From JBILVQ01 sp044370375 (GTDB taxonomy: Bacteria > Bacteroidota > Bacteroidia > UBA4408), in NCBI GenBank assembly GCA_044370375.1, contig JBILVQ010000076.1, forward strand, positions 1 through 12,726: a stretch of 12,726 nt of DNA, written 5' to 3'. The notes under the pieces were generated by a model. That model did no database searches and was not told the DNA's origin. It saw only the letters and a list, made by a program, of their open reading frames with translations. The first letter of the stretch is position 1; each line of letters begins with the position of its first letter. A program made the translations under genes and the position numbers. Below are positions 1 to 7,511 of the stretch, piece by piece.

Positions 1-72
1 GAATTGGCTGCTGCTGATCAAAATGATGATTACGTTAAGATGGCCGAGAAATTAATGGCCGATGCCAAATAA
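1..72 (+). CDS. 3' end of an unidentified CDS
   Basis: Frame 1 is open from the window edge and gives 23 residues ending ...DYVKMAEKLMADAK before TAA at 70-72. The tail is charged, Ala-rich and probably helical. It is too short to assign a family. A strong hairpin terminator begins about 20 bp after the stop, which supports a genuine gene end on the plus strand. The product cannot be named from this fragment. Confidence 0.7.
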   Translation, partial: ELAAADQNDDYVKMAEKLMADAK

Positions 73-90
73 GCACACAGCCTAAACAAG

Positions 91-128
91 AAAACGCCTC
101 GGAATTTTTTTCGGGGCGTTTTTTTTTA
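91..128 (+). terminator. Rho-independent terminator, probably bidirectional
   Basis: An AACGCCTCGGA arm at about 93-103 pairs with TCGGGGCGTT at 111-120 (one G-U pair), with a T-rich loop. A run of nine T follows at 119-127. It ends the gene finishing at 72. Read on the minus strand the same hairpin is followed by TTTTCTTGTTT, so it can also stop transcription of the convergent operon whose last gene ends at 226. Confidence 0.88.
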
Positions 129-225
129 TTGCGTATTTTAAAACAAAATGTTACAGCAATTTAGTATTAAAGCCCCATTTTATGAGATATCAGGAGGGTT
201 TCCGGTGCAGGATGAAGCAGATACC

Positions 226-1926
226 CTAAACCGCTATTGCCTTGCTTCGACTAAATTTTTGTAAAAGGTAAGACAGCAGCATTACCATCAAACAACCGCT
301 TACATTTAACCATAAAAAAGCGGTAAGGTCGATGTACCAACAATAAATCACAAAAGCTTCACCCAACAAAGCGGCTATAAAAACATTGTTGCCATTCACT
401 TTTTTCATGTAAAAGGCCACCAAAAAAACTCCCAGAATCGTCCCATAAAACAAGGAACCCAGGATGTTCACGGCCTCAATCAAATTACCCAATTTGCTTG
501 CATACAAAGCAACCAAAATACAAAAAACACCCCAGGCTACGGTGGCCCATCGTGAAACAGACAAAACCTTTCCATCCGTTTGTTGTGCTCCTTTGCGAAA
601 TCTTTGATAAAAATCAACCACTGTTGTAGATGCCAATGAATTCAATCCCCCGGCACAAGAGCCCATGGCCGCTAAAAAGATAATGGCCACCAGCAAGCCA
701 ATGATGCCCACCGGCAATTGTTGTGTTACAAAGGTTAGGAAAACATAATTGCTGTCGTTGACTTCCGCCCGCGGATTATTTTTCGACATCAACGCAGTAA
801 CTTCTTCTTTTATTTTTTCGGTTTTTTGATGGGCTGAAAGCAAAGGACTACGCAAGGCATTTATCTTTGTTTCATCCTCCCCGTCAATGGCAGAAACCAT
901 TTGATTTACCTGCAATAATTTTTCTTCATGTGCATCTCGATAGGCATTTTCAAGTTTGGCGAAATCATCGCGGTAAGAAGATTCTTTGATTTTTTCTATT
1001 TCTACTTTGTTGAAAAACACCGGTGGTTGGTAAAATTGATAGAAGGTGAATACCAAGGTACCAATCAGTAAAATCAAAAATTGCATCGGTATTTTTACCA
1101 AACCGTTCATGATCAAGCCTAATCTGCTTTGCGCAACCGAACTGCCTGTTAAATACCGTCCTACCTGCGATTGATCGGTTCCGAAATAAGAGAGTTGTAA
1201 GAAAAATCCGCCAATAATTCCTGACCAAATATTGTAACGATTGTCCCAGTCAAAACTAGTATCAATGGCATTGAGTTTTTCCATTTTTCCGGCCAGGTGC
1301 AAGGCATCAATCAATCCAACTTTTTCAGGCAGCAAATGCACCACCATGTAAGCAGCCAAAAAGAGGCCCGAAAAAATTATCAGCATCTGAAACAACTGTG
1401 TATAAGAAACTGCTTTGGTTCCTCCGTAAACAGTATAGCTGATAACCAACAAGCCGATAAAAAGAATGGTGTAGGATATATCTATTTGAAGGATTACCGA
1501 TAGAATAATGGCAGGGGCATAAATGGTGATGCCGGTGGATAGTCCACGTTGTAAGAGAAACAAAAATGCAGTAAGCGTTCTGGTTTTATTATCGAATCTT
1601 TTTTCTAAAAATTCATAAGCAGTATAAACGTTGAGCTTTTTGAAAAGCGGAATGAAGGTGATGCACAAGACCACCATGGCCAAGGGTAAACCAAAATAGA
1701 ATTGTATAAATCTTAATCCGTCATGATAAGCTTGTCCGGGTGCTGATAAAAAAGTAATGGCACTGGCCTGCGTGGCCATTACGGAAAGACCCACGTGGTA
1801 CCATGGCAATTCACGATCGGCAAGGAGGTAGCCCTCAATGTTTTTGGCTCCACGACTTTTCCAAAGACCATACGCAACAATGGCTCCAATGGTAAGCAAC
1901 AACACCAGCCAATCAATACTGCTCAT
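226..1926 (-). CDS. Sodium:solute symporter (SSS family) with a charged hydrophilic insertion
   Basis: A 566-residue polytopic inner-membrane protein of the sodium:solute symporter family, expected to couple Na+ entry to uptake of a small organic solute. About 13 hydrophobic segments are visible. Family-type motifs include QASAITFLSAPGQAY (53-67), YGGTKAVSYTQLFQ (167-180) and GTDQSQVGRYL (249-259), typical of the sugar/sialic-acid/proline transporter superfamily. Residues about 305-392, between two membrane helices, form a long charged, helix-prone stretch rich in Glu and Lys, not part of the usual transport core. The start ATG at 1926 overlaps the stop of the upstream 38-aa gene in an ATGA, so translation is probably coupled. 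It is the third gene of an operon starting with a secreted PIG-L deacetylase, so the product of that enzyme is a candidate substrate; this is inference. Substrate specificity cannot be read from the sequence. Confidence 0.93.
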   Translation of the reverse strand: MSSIDWLVLLLTIGAIVAYGLWKSRGAKNIEGYLLADRELPWYHVGLSVMATQASAITFLSAPGQAYHDGLRFIQFYFGLPLAMVVLCITFIPLFKKLNVYTAYEFLEKRFDNKTRTLTAFLFLLQRGLSTGITIYAPAIILSVILQIDISYTILFIGLLVISYTVYGGTKAVSYTQLFQMLIIFSGLFLAAYMVVHLLPEKVGLIDALHLAGKMEKLNAIDTSFDWDNRYNIWSGIIGGFFLQLSYFGTDQSQVGRYLTGSSVAQSRLGLIMNGLVKIPMQFLILLIGTLVFTFYQFYQPPVFFNKVEIEKIKESSYRDDFAKLENAYRDAHEEKLLQVNQMVSAIDGEDETKINALRSPLLSAHQKTEKIKEEVTALMSKNNPRAEVNDSNYVFLTFVTQQLPVGIIGLLVAIIFLAAMGSCAGGLNSLASTTVVDFYQRFRKGAQQTDGKVLSVSRWATVAWGVFCILVALYASKLGNLIEAVNILGSLFYGTILGVFLVAFYMKKVNGNNVFIAALLGEAFVIYCWYIDLTAFLWLNVSGCLMVMLLSYLLQKFSRSKAIAV

Positions 1927-2039
1927 TGAAAATATTGTGTAAAGGCATACAACAAAACAATAAGCAAAAGCAAAACACCGATAACCAATCCATACAATTG
2001 ATTCCAGGTTTTTAATAGCGGTGGTTTTTCCTCTTTCAT
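1923..2039 (-). CDS. 38-aa single-pass membrane protein between the deacetylase and symporter genes
   Basis: A small gene of 38 codons. The protein begins MKEEKPPLLKTWNQLYG and continues with one hydrophobic helix (about residues 16-34, GLVIGVLLLLIVLLYAFT) and a short QYFQ tail. Its ATG (2039-2037) overlaps the TGA of the upstream PIG-L gene in an ATGA. Its own TGA (1925-1923) overlaps the ATG of the symporter gene in another ATGA. This exact double coupling strongly suggests a real translated gene. A longer reading of the same frame up to 2273 is only a shadow of the deacetylase gene. The charged N-terminus followed by one helix fits an inner-membrane peptide with the N-terminus in the cytoplasm. 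It may be an accessory subunit or stability factor of the symporter; that role is inferred from position only. Confidence 0.75.
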   Translation of the reverse strand: MKEEKPPLLKTWNQLYGLVIGVLLLLIVLLYAFTQYFQ

Positions 2040-4531
2040 GGCTTGTTGGGTGGTAAGCTCAGAAGATTGACAAACAAACGATAAGCACCGGGAACACCGG
2101 CCGGTAACTGTCTGAAAAAAGCCAGACCCGTATAAACGAAATTGCCTTTGCCATAAGGAGCAATGATCAAACTGCCATTGCTTGCTTTTTCGTTGGGGTC
2201 TTGCATCGATAACAAACTGGTAAAATTGCTGTCGATTTCGGTGGCGTAGTAAATGCCTCTTTCCTGCACCCAACCTTCAAAATCTTTTGCCGTGATCACA
2301 TTGGGAACCTGTAGGGCAGGGTGCTGCGGATTTAAGAAACTGACGCTCGCATTTTCATCGGTTACTCTTTCTCTAGAAATATTGAAAGGGTAGGGGGCCA
2401 TTTTGGCCAATAAGGGACCAATGCGGTTGTTGGTGTTGTATTGCACAATTAAGTTACCGCCATTCTTGACATAATCCATCAGTCGGTTGTAATGAATCTG
2501 TAAATTCTGGTTGGTGTTATAAGCCCTTACACCACTCACAATGGCATTGAACTCAGAGAGGTTAGCGCTGGCCAATTGCTCATCGCTTAATTCGGTAATT
2601 TCATAACCTGCTTCCTTTAAACAGGCCGCCACATCATCGCCTGCACCCGGGATGTAGGCTATTTTATTCCCTGTTTTTTTCAAATCAGGTTGAATAAGTT
2701 TCGCCTCTGCATCCGATAGAATAAACTGATAAGGAATATGATCGTATTCAATTCTTTGAAGACTGTAAGGATAAACGGCATCCGCGATTTTTAAGGAAGC
2801 TTTTATCTTGCTATCGGCTGCGTTTTTTTCTGCACTCAGCATGGCTTCTAGAATAATTTCATCCCCTTTTTCCTTCAACGAAAAGTTGGCATTTTTGATT
2901 TCTATTTTCCAGCCGGCCCCAGCCGACAATTGCAAAGTGCCTTTCACATTCTTTGCATGGGATTTTATTTTTAATTGAATTTTTTTTGTTGAGGCTGCTT
3001 GCAATACATACACTTTTTCTGTAAGACTAACGCTTGCAGGCGGTAATATTTCGAGCGGACGATAGACTTCACCCTTCACCGGATCGGTGGCCTTGTACAA
3101 AACTGCCCTGCTAATGTTGAGCGTAAGGTCGAGCACTTTCATTTGATAGTGAACCACCAACTTCGAAACATTCTCGGGTGTTCCGCAAAGCGATAGGTCG
3201 TTGACAACATAACGACCTTTGCCATGTTTTTGATTAAGCCAATAAGGATTAGAAAAAGGTTCATTGGCGGCCAGCTGATGTTTTTGCTTAAAGGCATAAA
3301 AAAAGTTAGGCTTTAAGTTGAGATTGGTAACAGAATCCTTTTGATCGAAAAAAGAAATTTTTTCAAGACTTACGGGTAAATTACTTCTGCAAATAATTTG
3401 CGTATTCACCGTAATTTCTTCGCCCGGAACTGCACTAAAATCTGCTGCTGCCGCCTCCATCCACAAACCTGCACAAGCAAGAATTAATTGTTCGGTTTCT
3501 TTTATTTTTTGATTTTTCCAATAGGCAATGTTGGCATCCAAAGCGGGTAAGTTTTCAATCAGCCGGTAAAGCTTTACCAAATCAGGAACCGATTGTGCAG
3601 GATGTGCAGCATCATAATTTTTTAATAGATCGTTTAAGCTTTTTTGAATACCTTCACTGTTAGGGATTCTTTTCCACGATTGATCAATGTTTTCAAATAT
3701 ATCGAGCTTCACCGAATCACCTTTTAATTGCTTAAAATACTCAATCATTTCACCGCGTTGCCTGGCAGAACCAAAGCCCTGACTCTTGTGCATAGAGCGA
3801 CTTTCAGAAGCAATTTCTCCGTAGTTTTTTCCGAGTAGGGCGTTGAATAAACCTACATCAATTTTTAGTTGATCGGGCGAAGTGGTGTTATTTCCACCGA
3901 AATTAAATGTGTTCCAGAAAATTCTTTTCACCTGCCACACTTGTGTATATTTTAATTGCTCAGGGAATTTTGCCGGATTGGCTGCCGCTTCAAAGGCTTC
4001 GAGCGCAAGGATGGCAGAGGCTGTGTGGTGGCCGTGACCTCCTTCACCGGTGGTTGGAAAACGATTGATGATGACATCAGGTTTGAAATTACGGATCACC
4101 CAAACCATGTCGGCCAAAGTGCTGTCATGATGCCAGAATTCGAGGGTTTCATCAGGGTTCTTTGAATAACCGAAATCGTTGGCTCGGGTAAAAAATTGTT
4201 CGGCACCATCTGTTCTTCTGGCTGCCAATAATTCTTGGGTACGGATTAATCCCAGGGCTTCCCCTTGCTCTTTTCCTACAAGGTTTTGACCACCATCACC
4301 GCGTGTTATGGATAGGTAAGCCGTGCGCAATTTCCTTTCATTGGCAAGATAAGACAAGAGTCGGGTGTTTTCATCATCCGGATGGGCAGCAATGTAAAGG
4401 ACAGAGCCCACTTGATTTAATTTTTGAAGCTTTAACAGAATCTCTGCCGATGATTGTGTTTGCGCCAGCAAGGGATTCATCATCAGGATGAATTGAAAAG
4501 CCAGCAGCAGGAATGTAGGTTGAATACGCAT
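2036..4531 (-). CDS. Secreted PIG-L (LmbE-like) deacetylase with C-terminal glutamine-amidotransferase-like domain
   Basis: An 831-residue exported protein. The start chosen is ATG at 4531 because it places a signal peptide (MRIQPTFLLLAFQFILMM...LLAQ) at the N-terminus; a start at 4597 would put 22 non-signal residues before it. Residues about 43-190 are the PIG-L zinc deacetylase domain. The AHPDDE motif carries His50, Asp53 and the presumed catalytic Asp52, and HGHH (166-169) supplies the third zinc ligand. The middle section is beta-rich and resembles NEW3-type domains. The last 200 residues (from about 625, including SGVRAYNTN and YVKNGGNLIVQYNTNN) resemble a class I glutamine-amidotransferase/ThuA-like fold without an obvious catalytic triad. 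Family members remove acyl groups from N-acetylated sugars or similar amides; the substrate here is unknown. It heads an operon with the 38-aa membrane protein and the symporter. A weak TATCTTGC -7-like element lies on the minus strand at 4587-4580. Confidence 0.9.
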   Translation of the reverse strand: MRIQPTFLLLAFQFILMMNPLLAQTQSSAEILLKLQKLNQVGSVLYIAAHPDDENTRLLSYLANERKLRTAYLSITRGDGGQNLVGKEQGEALGLIRTQELLAARRTDGAEQFFTRANDFGYSKNPDETLEFWHHDSTLADMVWVIRNFKPDVIINRFPTTGEGGHGHHTASAILALEAFEAAANPAKFPEQLKYTQVWQVKRIFWNTFNFGGNNTTSPDQLKIDVGLFNALLGKNYGEIASESRSMHKSQGFGSARQRGEMIEYFKQLKGDSVKLDIFENIDQSWKRIPNSEGIQKSLNDLLKNYDAAHPAQSVPDLVKLYRLIENLPALDANIAYWKNQKIKETEQLILACAGLWMEAAAADFSAVPGEEITVNTQIICRSNLPVSLEKISFFDQKDSVTNLNLKPNFFYAFKQKHQLAANEPFSNPYWLNQKHGKGRYVVNDLSLCGTPENVSKLVVHYQMKVLDLTLNISRAVLYKATDPVKGEVYRPLEILPPASVSLTEKVYVLQAASTKKIQLKIKSHAKNVKGTLQLSAGAGWKIEIKNANFSLKEKGDEIILEAMLSAEKNAADSKIKASLKIADAVYPYSLQRIEYDHIPYQFILSDAEAKLIQPDLKKTGNKIAYIPGAGDDVAACLKEAGYEITELSDEQLASANLSEFNAIVSGVRAYNTNQNLQIHYNRLMDYVKNGGNLIVQYNTNNRIGPLLAKMAPYPFNISRERVTDENASVSFLNPQHPALQVPNVITAKDFEGWVQERGIYYATEIDSNFTSLLSMQDPNEKASNGSLIIAPYGKGNFVYTGLAFFRQLPAGVPGAYRLFVNLLSLPPNKP

Positions 4532-4658
4532 GTAGAATGCCCCTTTCCGTGAATGTATATGAATCGGTTCGAAGGCCTCGCAAGATACAAAAAACAAGTT
4601 TCTAAAATTCTACTGACCTGTTTCAAAACCAAGGGGAATCGATTTTCTAAACCCTAAG

Positions 4659-4677
4659 GAAGAAAGCCCTTTTCTTC
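4659..4677. other. Short inverted repeat in the divergent intergenic region
   Basis: GAAGAAA (4659-4665) and TTTCTTC (4671-4677) form a perfect 7-bp stem with a 5-nt GCCCT loop. It lies in the 237-bp gap between the divergently transcribed deacetylase operon and the secreted-protein gene. It could be an operator or a chance palindrome; nothing in the sequence decides. Confidence 0.3.
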
Positions 4678-4712
4678 AATGGGCCAATCCTTGTCCATCG
4701 ATAAATTATTTT

Positions 4713-4744
4713 TTTGTACAATCGGTTAAAAACCTTTAATTTAG
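4713..4744 (+). promoter_or_regulatory. Bacteroidota-type promoter for the secreted repeat protein
   Basis: TTTG at 4713-4716 is followed after 20 bp by TAATTTAG at 4737-4744. The Bacteroidota housekeeping consensus is TTTG about 19-21 bp before TAnnTTTG. The -33 box matches fully and the -7 box has one mismatch. Transcription would start near 4750, giving a leader of about 20 nt before the ATG at 4769. No Shine-Dalgarno sequence is evident, which is usual for the phylum. Confidence 0.55.
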
Positions 4745-4768
4745 CGATTGAAGTAAGATTTCATTCCC

Positions 4769-6010
4769 ATGAAAAAAACATTTACGCTATTCGCTTTGCT
4801 TATTTTTTTAAGCAGTGTTTCCCGACTAAGCGCACAAAATTTAAATGCTTACCTATTGCAATTGCATACCGTAGGTTGCGATAATCAAAGTGGAATACTG
4901 TATGCAACGGCCACCGGAGGTACAGGGAACTATACTTATCAATGGAGCAATGGGAGCACCAATGATACGGCATACAATTTGCCGGCCGGCACGCATACTG
5001 TTACCGTTTACAGTGGAGGTGATTCTGCCGCTGCTTCAGTAACCCTACAGCCTTTTGGCATTGATACCGTACAGGTATATCATGCCTGCAACGGGGGCAA
5101 TGGTTTGATTTATTTGGATAACATTACGGCAACCTATCCCTTAACATTTCATTGGTATCAAAATGCAGTCTTGTTAAACGAAACCACAGCAGAACTAAGC
5201 AATATTCCTGCGGGCAATTATGCTTATGCGCTGATTGATGCCCAGGGTTGCATTGATTCCGGTACGGTTGAAATTATTGCCTCTTCTCCGCAAATGTCCG
5301 TAACACTTTCCGATTCGAGTTTGTGTTATGGTGCATCGGCCCTTGCTTGGTACACACCCGGATTTACCTTGTTTGATAATTGGGGCGGAACCTATAATAC
5401 AAGCACAGATACACTTACCTATATGAACAGCATGGGAGCAGCGAGCTTGCCAACGATCGGGATGGATTCGCTGGGTTGTTTATCCAATGAAATCAATCCC
5501 TTTCCCTTTGTGTTTCTTCAGTCACATCCTGATCCCATTCCTCTTTTTCAAATAGGAGACACGGTTTCGGCAAGTTTTACCATCAACCCTAATCCAAGCA
5601 CTACCCTTACTTATAACTGGTATTTCGATAATGTATTGTTTTATTCGGGGCCCTATTCTTATTTGCCGATCGACAGTTCGGGCTATGTTTCGGTGAGTGC
5701 GGTGAATATTTACGGTTGCTCTAATTTTGGCAGTTTACAGGCTGTAATTACCCAAACCGGAGTAGGGGAAAAGGAAAACTTTGGCCTGACTTTGGTTGGC
5801 AACAATCCTGCCTTGCTTGGAGCATCGTGGTTTATTACGATGCAGGATTTAGTAGCTCCCATTCCCTTCTTGCTCTATGATGTTTCTGGAAGGATCATCC
5901 ATCAGGCTACGCTAAAGAATGGGATGAATACCCTTGCTACACCTGCCGAACCAGGTCTTTATATTTTGGATTTGGGTCGACAAAAAATTACGCTCCTTGC
6001 AGGCCAATAA
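4769..6010 (+). CDS. Secreted SprB-repeat-like protein with a divergent type IX secretion sorting domain
   Basis: A 413-residue exported protein. Residues 1-22 are a signal peptide (MKKTFTLFALLIFLSSVSRLSA, cleavage probably before QN). A SprB-like repeat follows at about 33-93, with the typical GTGNYTYQWSNGSTNDTAYN and LPAGTHTVTV phrases. A second, weaker copy follows at about 95-170 (PLTFHWYQN..., IPAGNYAYALIDAQGC). The C-terminal 80 residues (LTLVGNNPALLG..., PFLLYDVSGRIIHQATLKNG, EPGLYILDLGRQKITLL) resemble the type A sorting domain of type IX cargo; the usual PNP motif reads NNP. Cys residues spaced through the repeats suggest an extracellular protein. It is probably displayed on or released from the cell surface, perhaps in adhesion or gliding; the specific role is unknown. 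It is transcribed divergently from the deacetylase operon. Confidence 0.82.
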   Translation: MKKTFTLFALLIFLSSVSRLSAQNLNAYLLQLHTVGCDNQSGILYATATGGTGNYTYQWSNGSTNDTAYNLPAGTHTVTVYSGGDSAAASVTLQPFGIDTVQVYHACNGGNGLIYLDNITATYPLTFHWYQNAVLLNETTAELSNIPAGNYAYALIDAQGCIDSGTVEIIASSPQMSVTLSDSSLCYGASALAWYTPGFTLFDNWGGTYNTSTDTLTYMNSMGAASLPTIGMDSLGCLSNEINPFPFVFLQSHPDPIPLFQIGDTVSASFTINPNPSTTLTYNWYFDNVLFYSGPYSYLPIDSSGYVSVSAVNIYGCSNFGSLQAVITQTGVGEKENFGLTLVGNNPALLGASWFITMQDLVAPIPFLLYDVSGRIIHQATLKNGMNTLATPAEPGLYILDLGRQKITLLAGQ

Positions 6011-6011
6011 G

Positions 6012-6026
6012 CGACTGTAGTAGTCG
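6012..6026 (+). terminator. Small hairpin directly after the secreted-protein gene
   Basis: CGACT (6012-6016) and AGTCG (6022-6026) form a 5-bp stem with a GTAGT loop, starting two bases after the stop codon at 6008-6010. A GAAAAAC sequence follows instead of a T run, so this is at best a weak terminator or RNA-stabilising hairpin. Confidence 0.25.
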
Positions 6027-6075
6027 GAAAAACTGAACAAGTTGAAAACAAACAACAAAATCCTAAATTTACCCA

Positions 6076-6508
6076 ATGAAACAAGTTAGGATGAAATCCC
6101 TTCTTATAATTTTTCTATTAATGCCCTTTCTGGGTTATGGTCAATTAGATATTGGTGAGAAAAGAGACATCCTAGAATTACAAATTCAGCAACATTATTC
6201 AAATGCCTTTACCCGTCCTGCTGAAAATACAGTCAACTGGCAAGAAACAAAATCATACCTGGATACGGCCATTTTTCCTTGCATTCCAAATTGCATTGGA
6301 TTGGCCGATTAAGGATGGAAGTCAAAGGAATATTCTATTAATTTTGACAAATCAACTATCTATAATTGGTCATATCCTAACTCGTCTGGAAGCAGAGTTT
6401 GGCTAGGAAAAAGGGAGTTTGAATGGTTCTCATTATTGCAATAATATGCTTAAAAAAAATAATTCTGAACACAATTCTTTTTCTCATCGGGTTTATTCTT
6501 TAGGATGA
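6076..6508 (+). pseudogene. Decayed gene for a small exported protein (nonsense plus frameshift)
   Basis: The intact part runs 78 codons from ATG 6076. It has a clear signal peptide (MKSLLIIFLLMPFLGYGQ from the second Met at 6091) and then GEKRDILELQIQQHYSNAF. TAA at 6310-6312 stops it, but the same frame stays open and protein-like to 6444 (GWKSKEYSINFDKSTIYNW, SYPNSSGSRVWLGKREFEW). A shift to frame 2 somewhere between 6407 and 6442 continues as SHYCNNMLKKNNSEHN to TGA at 6506-6508. That end overlaps an ATG at 6505 in an ATGA, as expected of an ancestral operon. The simplest reading is a gene of about 143 codons with two lesions. The family is not recognised. An alternative is that only the 78-aa peptide is real. 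A weak promoter-like GTTG (6041) / TAAATTTA (6064) pair precedes it. Confidence 0.6.
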
Positions 6509-6924
6509 AATTATTTTCGCTATTTATTATCTTTTTGTTAAAAATCAACTTTATGAAGACGGAATAAAGCATTGCTTCAAGGATTTGGAAATTTTAAACA
6601 ATTTAAGAAAACTCGACTGGGTTAACATGAATTTAAATATTTGGAGTTATTTAATAATATTAATGCTGCAAATTCTTTTGATGATTAACGATAAAAAAAA
6701 TAAAATCATCTTTACCTTAATTTTTGTCGCCCTTTTGTGCATTACCTTTGATTACTTTCTGGAACTAAGTGCATTAAAAAATGCCATCTATTCAGGATAA
6801 AAAATAACTGGTGATATTCATTCTGAGAAAAAAAACTCCTATTTTTGGTCCTATAATTTCTATTGCTTTTGAAGCAGCTGATGCTTATGTTGCCTTTGAT
6901 GGTATTAATAATTATTTTGATTGA
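6505..6924 (+). pseudogene. Decayed gene for a small membrane protein (two frameshifts and one stop)
   Basis: ATG at 6505 starts MKLFSLFIIFLLKINF, which stops after 20 codons. From about 6540 a different frame continues NQLYEDGIKHCFKDLEILN and then two hydrophobic helices (WSYLIILMLQILLMI, IIFTLIFVALLCITFDYFL) to TAA at 6798-6800. The same frame then reads KITGDIHSEKK to the run of eight A at 6828-6835. One fewer A would give TPIFGPIIS followed by FEAADAYVAFDGINNYFD, ending at TGA 6922-6924. Together this forms one plausible protein of about 139 residues with an N-terminal hydrophobic segment and two further helices. The intact gene at 6927 begins two bases after that stop, as in an operon. 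The family is not recognised. Only a 71-aa stretch (from TTG 6585) or 57-aa stretch (from ATG 6627) is open without repair. Confidence 0.55.
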
Positions 6925-6926
6925 TA

Positions 6927-7286
6927 ATGGACTTTGCATTTATTCTGTTAGGGCTAAGTATTATGTGGCTGTTCATGTTTAAAGTCGAATGGTTATGTGA
7001 TAATGGTATTTCCTTTTGGGTCATATTGATTTATTGTATGTTGCTATTCAGTTTATCCATTTTTTTATTAGATGGTGAATATGCTAATCCAAAAATGGTT
7101 AAAGCCTTAAAAATGCCTTTGATTTCGTTTGTAGTATTTCGTTGTTTATTTTTTGTTTTTAGGAAGAAGAATAATAGAAATCCTGAAAATACTTTTTGGG
7201 TATTCTCAAGAAAACCTATTCAAGATATTGTTTTTACAATTCTCTTTTGGTTTTTGGGAGTAGGATTTCCTTTTTTTATAGTTTGA
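6927..7286 (+). CDS. Small polytopic membrane protein, candidate immunity-like or accessory protein
   Basis: 119 residues from ATG 6927 (preferred over a TTG at 6921 because it directly follows the preceding stop). About four membrane helices are visible: FAFILLGLSIMWLFMF (3-18), FWVILIYCMLLFSLSIFLL (29-47), LISFVVFRCLFFVF (65-78) and IVFTILFWFLGVGFPFFIV (101-119). Two short loops carry DGEYANPKMVKALK and RKKNNRNPENTFWVFSRKP. The reading frame is intact although the two genes upstream are broken. It belongs to no family I can name. Its place in an array of Rhs toxin modules makes an immunity or membrane accessory role possible, but this is inference. Base composition is very AT-rich, as in the other small genes here. 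Confidence 0.65.
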   Translation: MDFAFILLGLSIMWLFMFKVEWLCDNGISFWVILIYCMLLFSLSIFLLDGEYANPKMVKALKMPLISFVVFRCLFFVFRKKNNRNPENTFWVFSRKPIQDIVFTILFWFLGVGFPFFIV

Positions 7287-7511
7287 ATATGAAATCTTAG
7301 CTGCCCAAGCGCAATGTCCTTAATTTAAGATAATTATAAAACATTCCAAAAATTCTTGGTTCTTGATTGCTTTTTTCAAGTTCAAATCTTCCCTACTCCT
7401 TTCATACCTCATTACCGCCTTTAATAAAAGCATTGTCCATTCTTCAAAAACAAGCAAAAATAATTAAGATGATTTTTTGTATATTAGTGCATTGATTTTT
7501 GCAGAAATTAA
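7287..7511. other. Non-coding AT-rich spacer before Rhs cassette 1
   Basis: This 225-bp stretch has no coding frame of note on either strand, no clear terminator and no convincing TTTG / TAnnTTTG promoter pair. A TATATTAG near 7479 resembles a -7 box but lacks a partner. The absence of a promoter or rhs-like sequence fits a cassette that was inserted or truncated. Confidence 0.4.

Noticed and set aside
1923..2273. A 116-residue version of the small membrane protein
   Set aside because: The N-terminal 78 residues are an out-of-frame shadow of the deacetylase gene, very rich in Arg and Gln. Only the 38-residue form has a start that fits the ATGA overlap.
6203..6406. Frame-2 open reading frame of 67 codons inside the decayed gene
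   Set aside because: Its composition is not protein-like, and the frame-1 reading through the TAA gives a far more coherent sequence.
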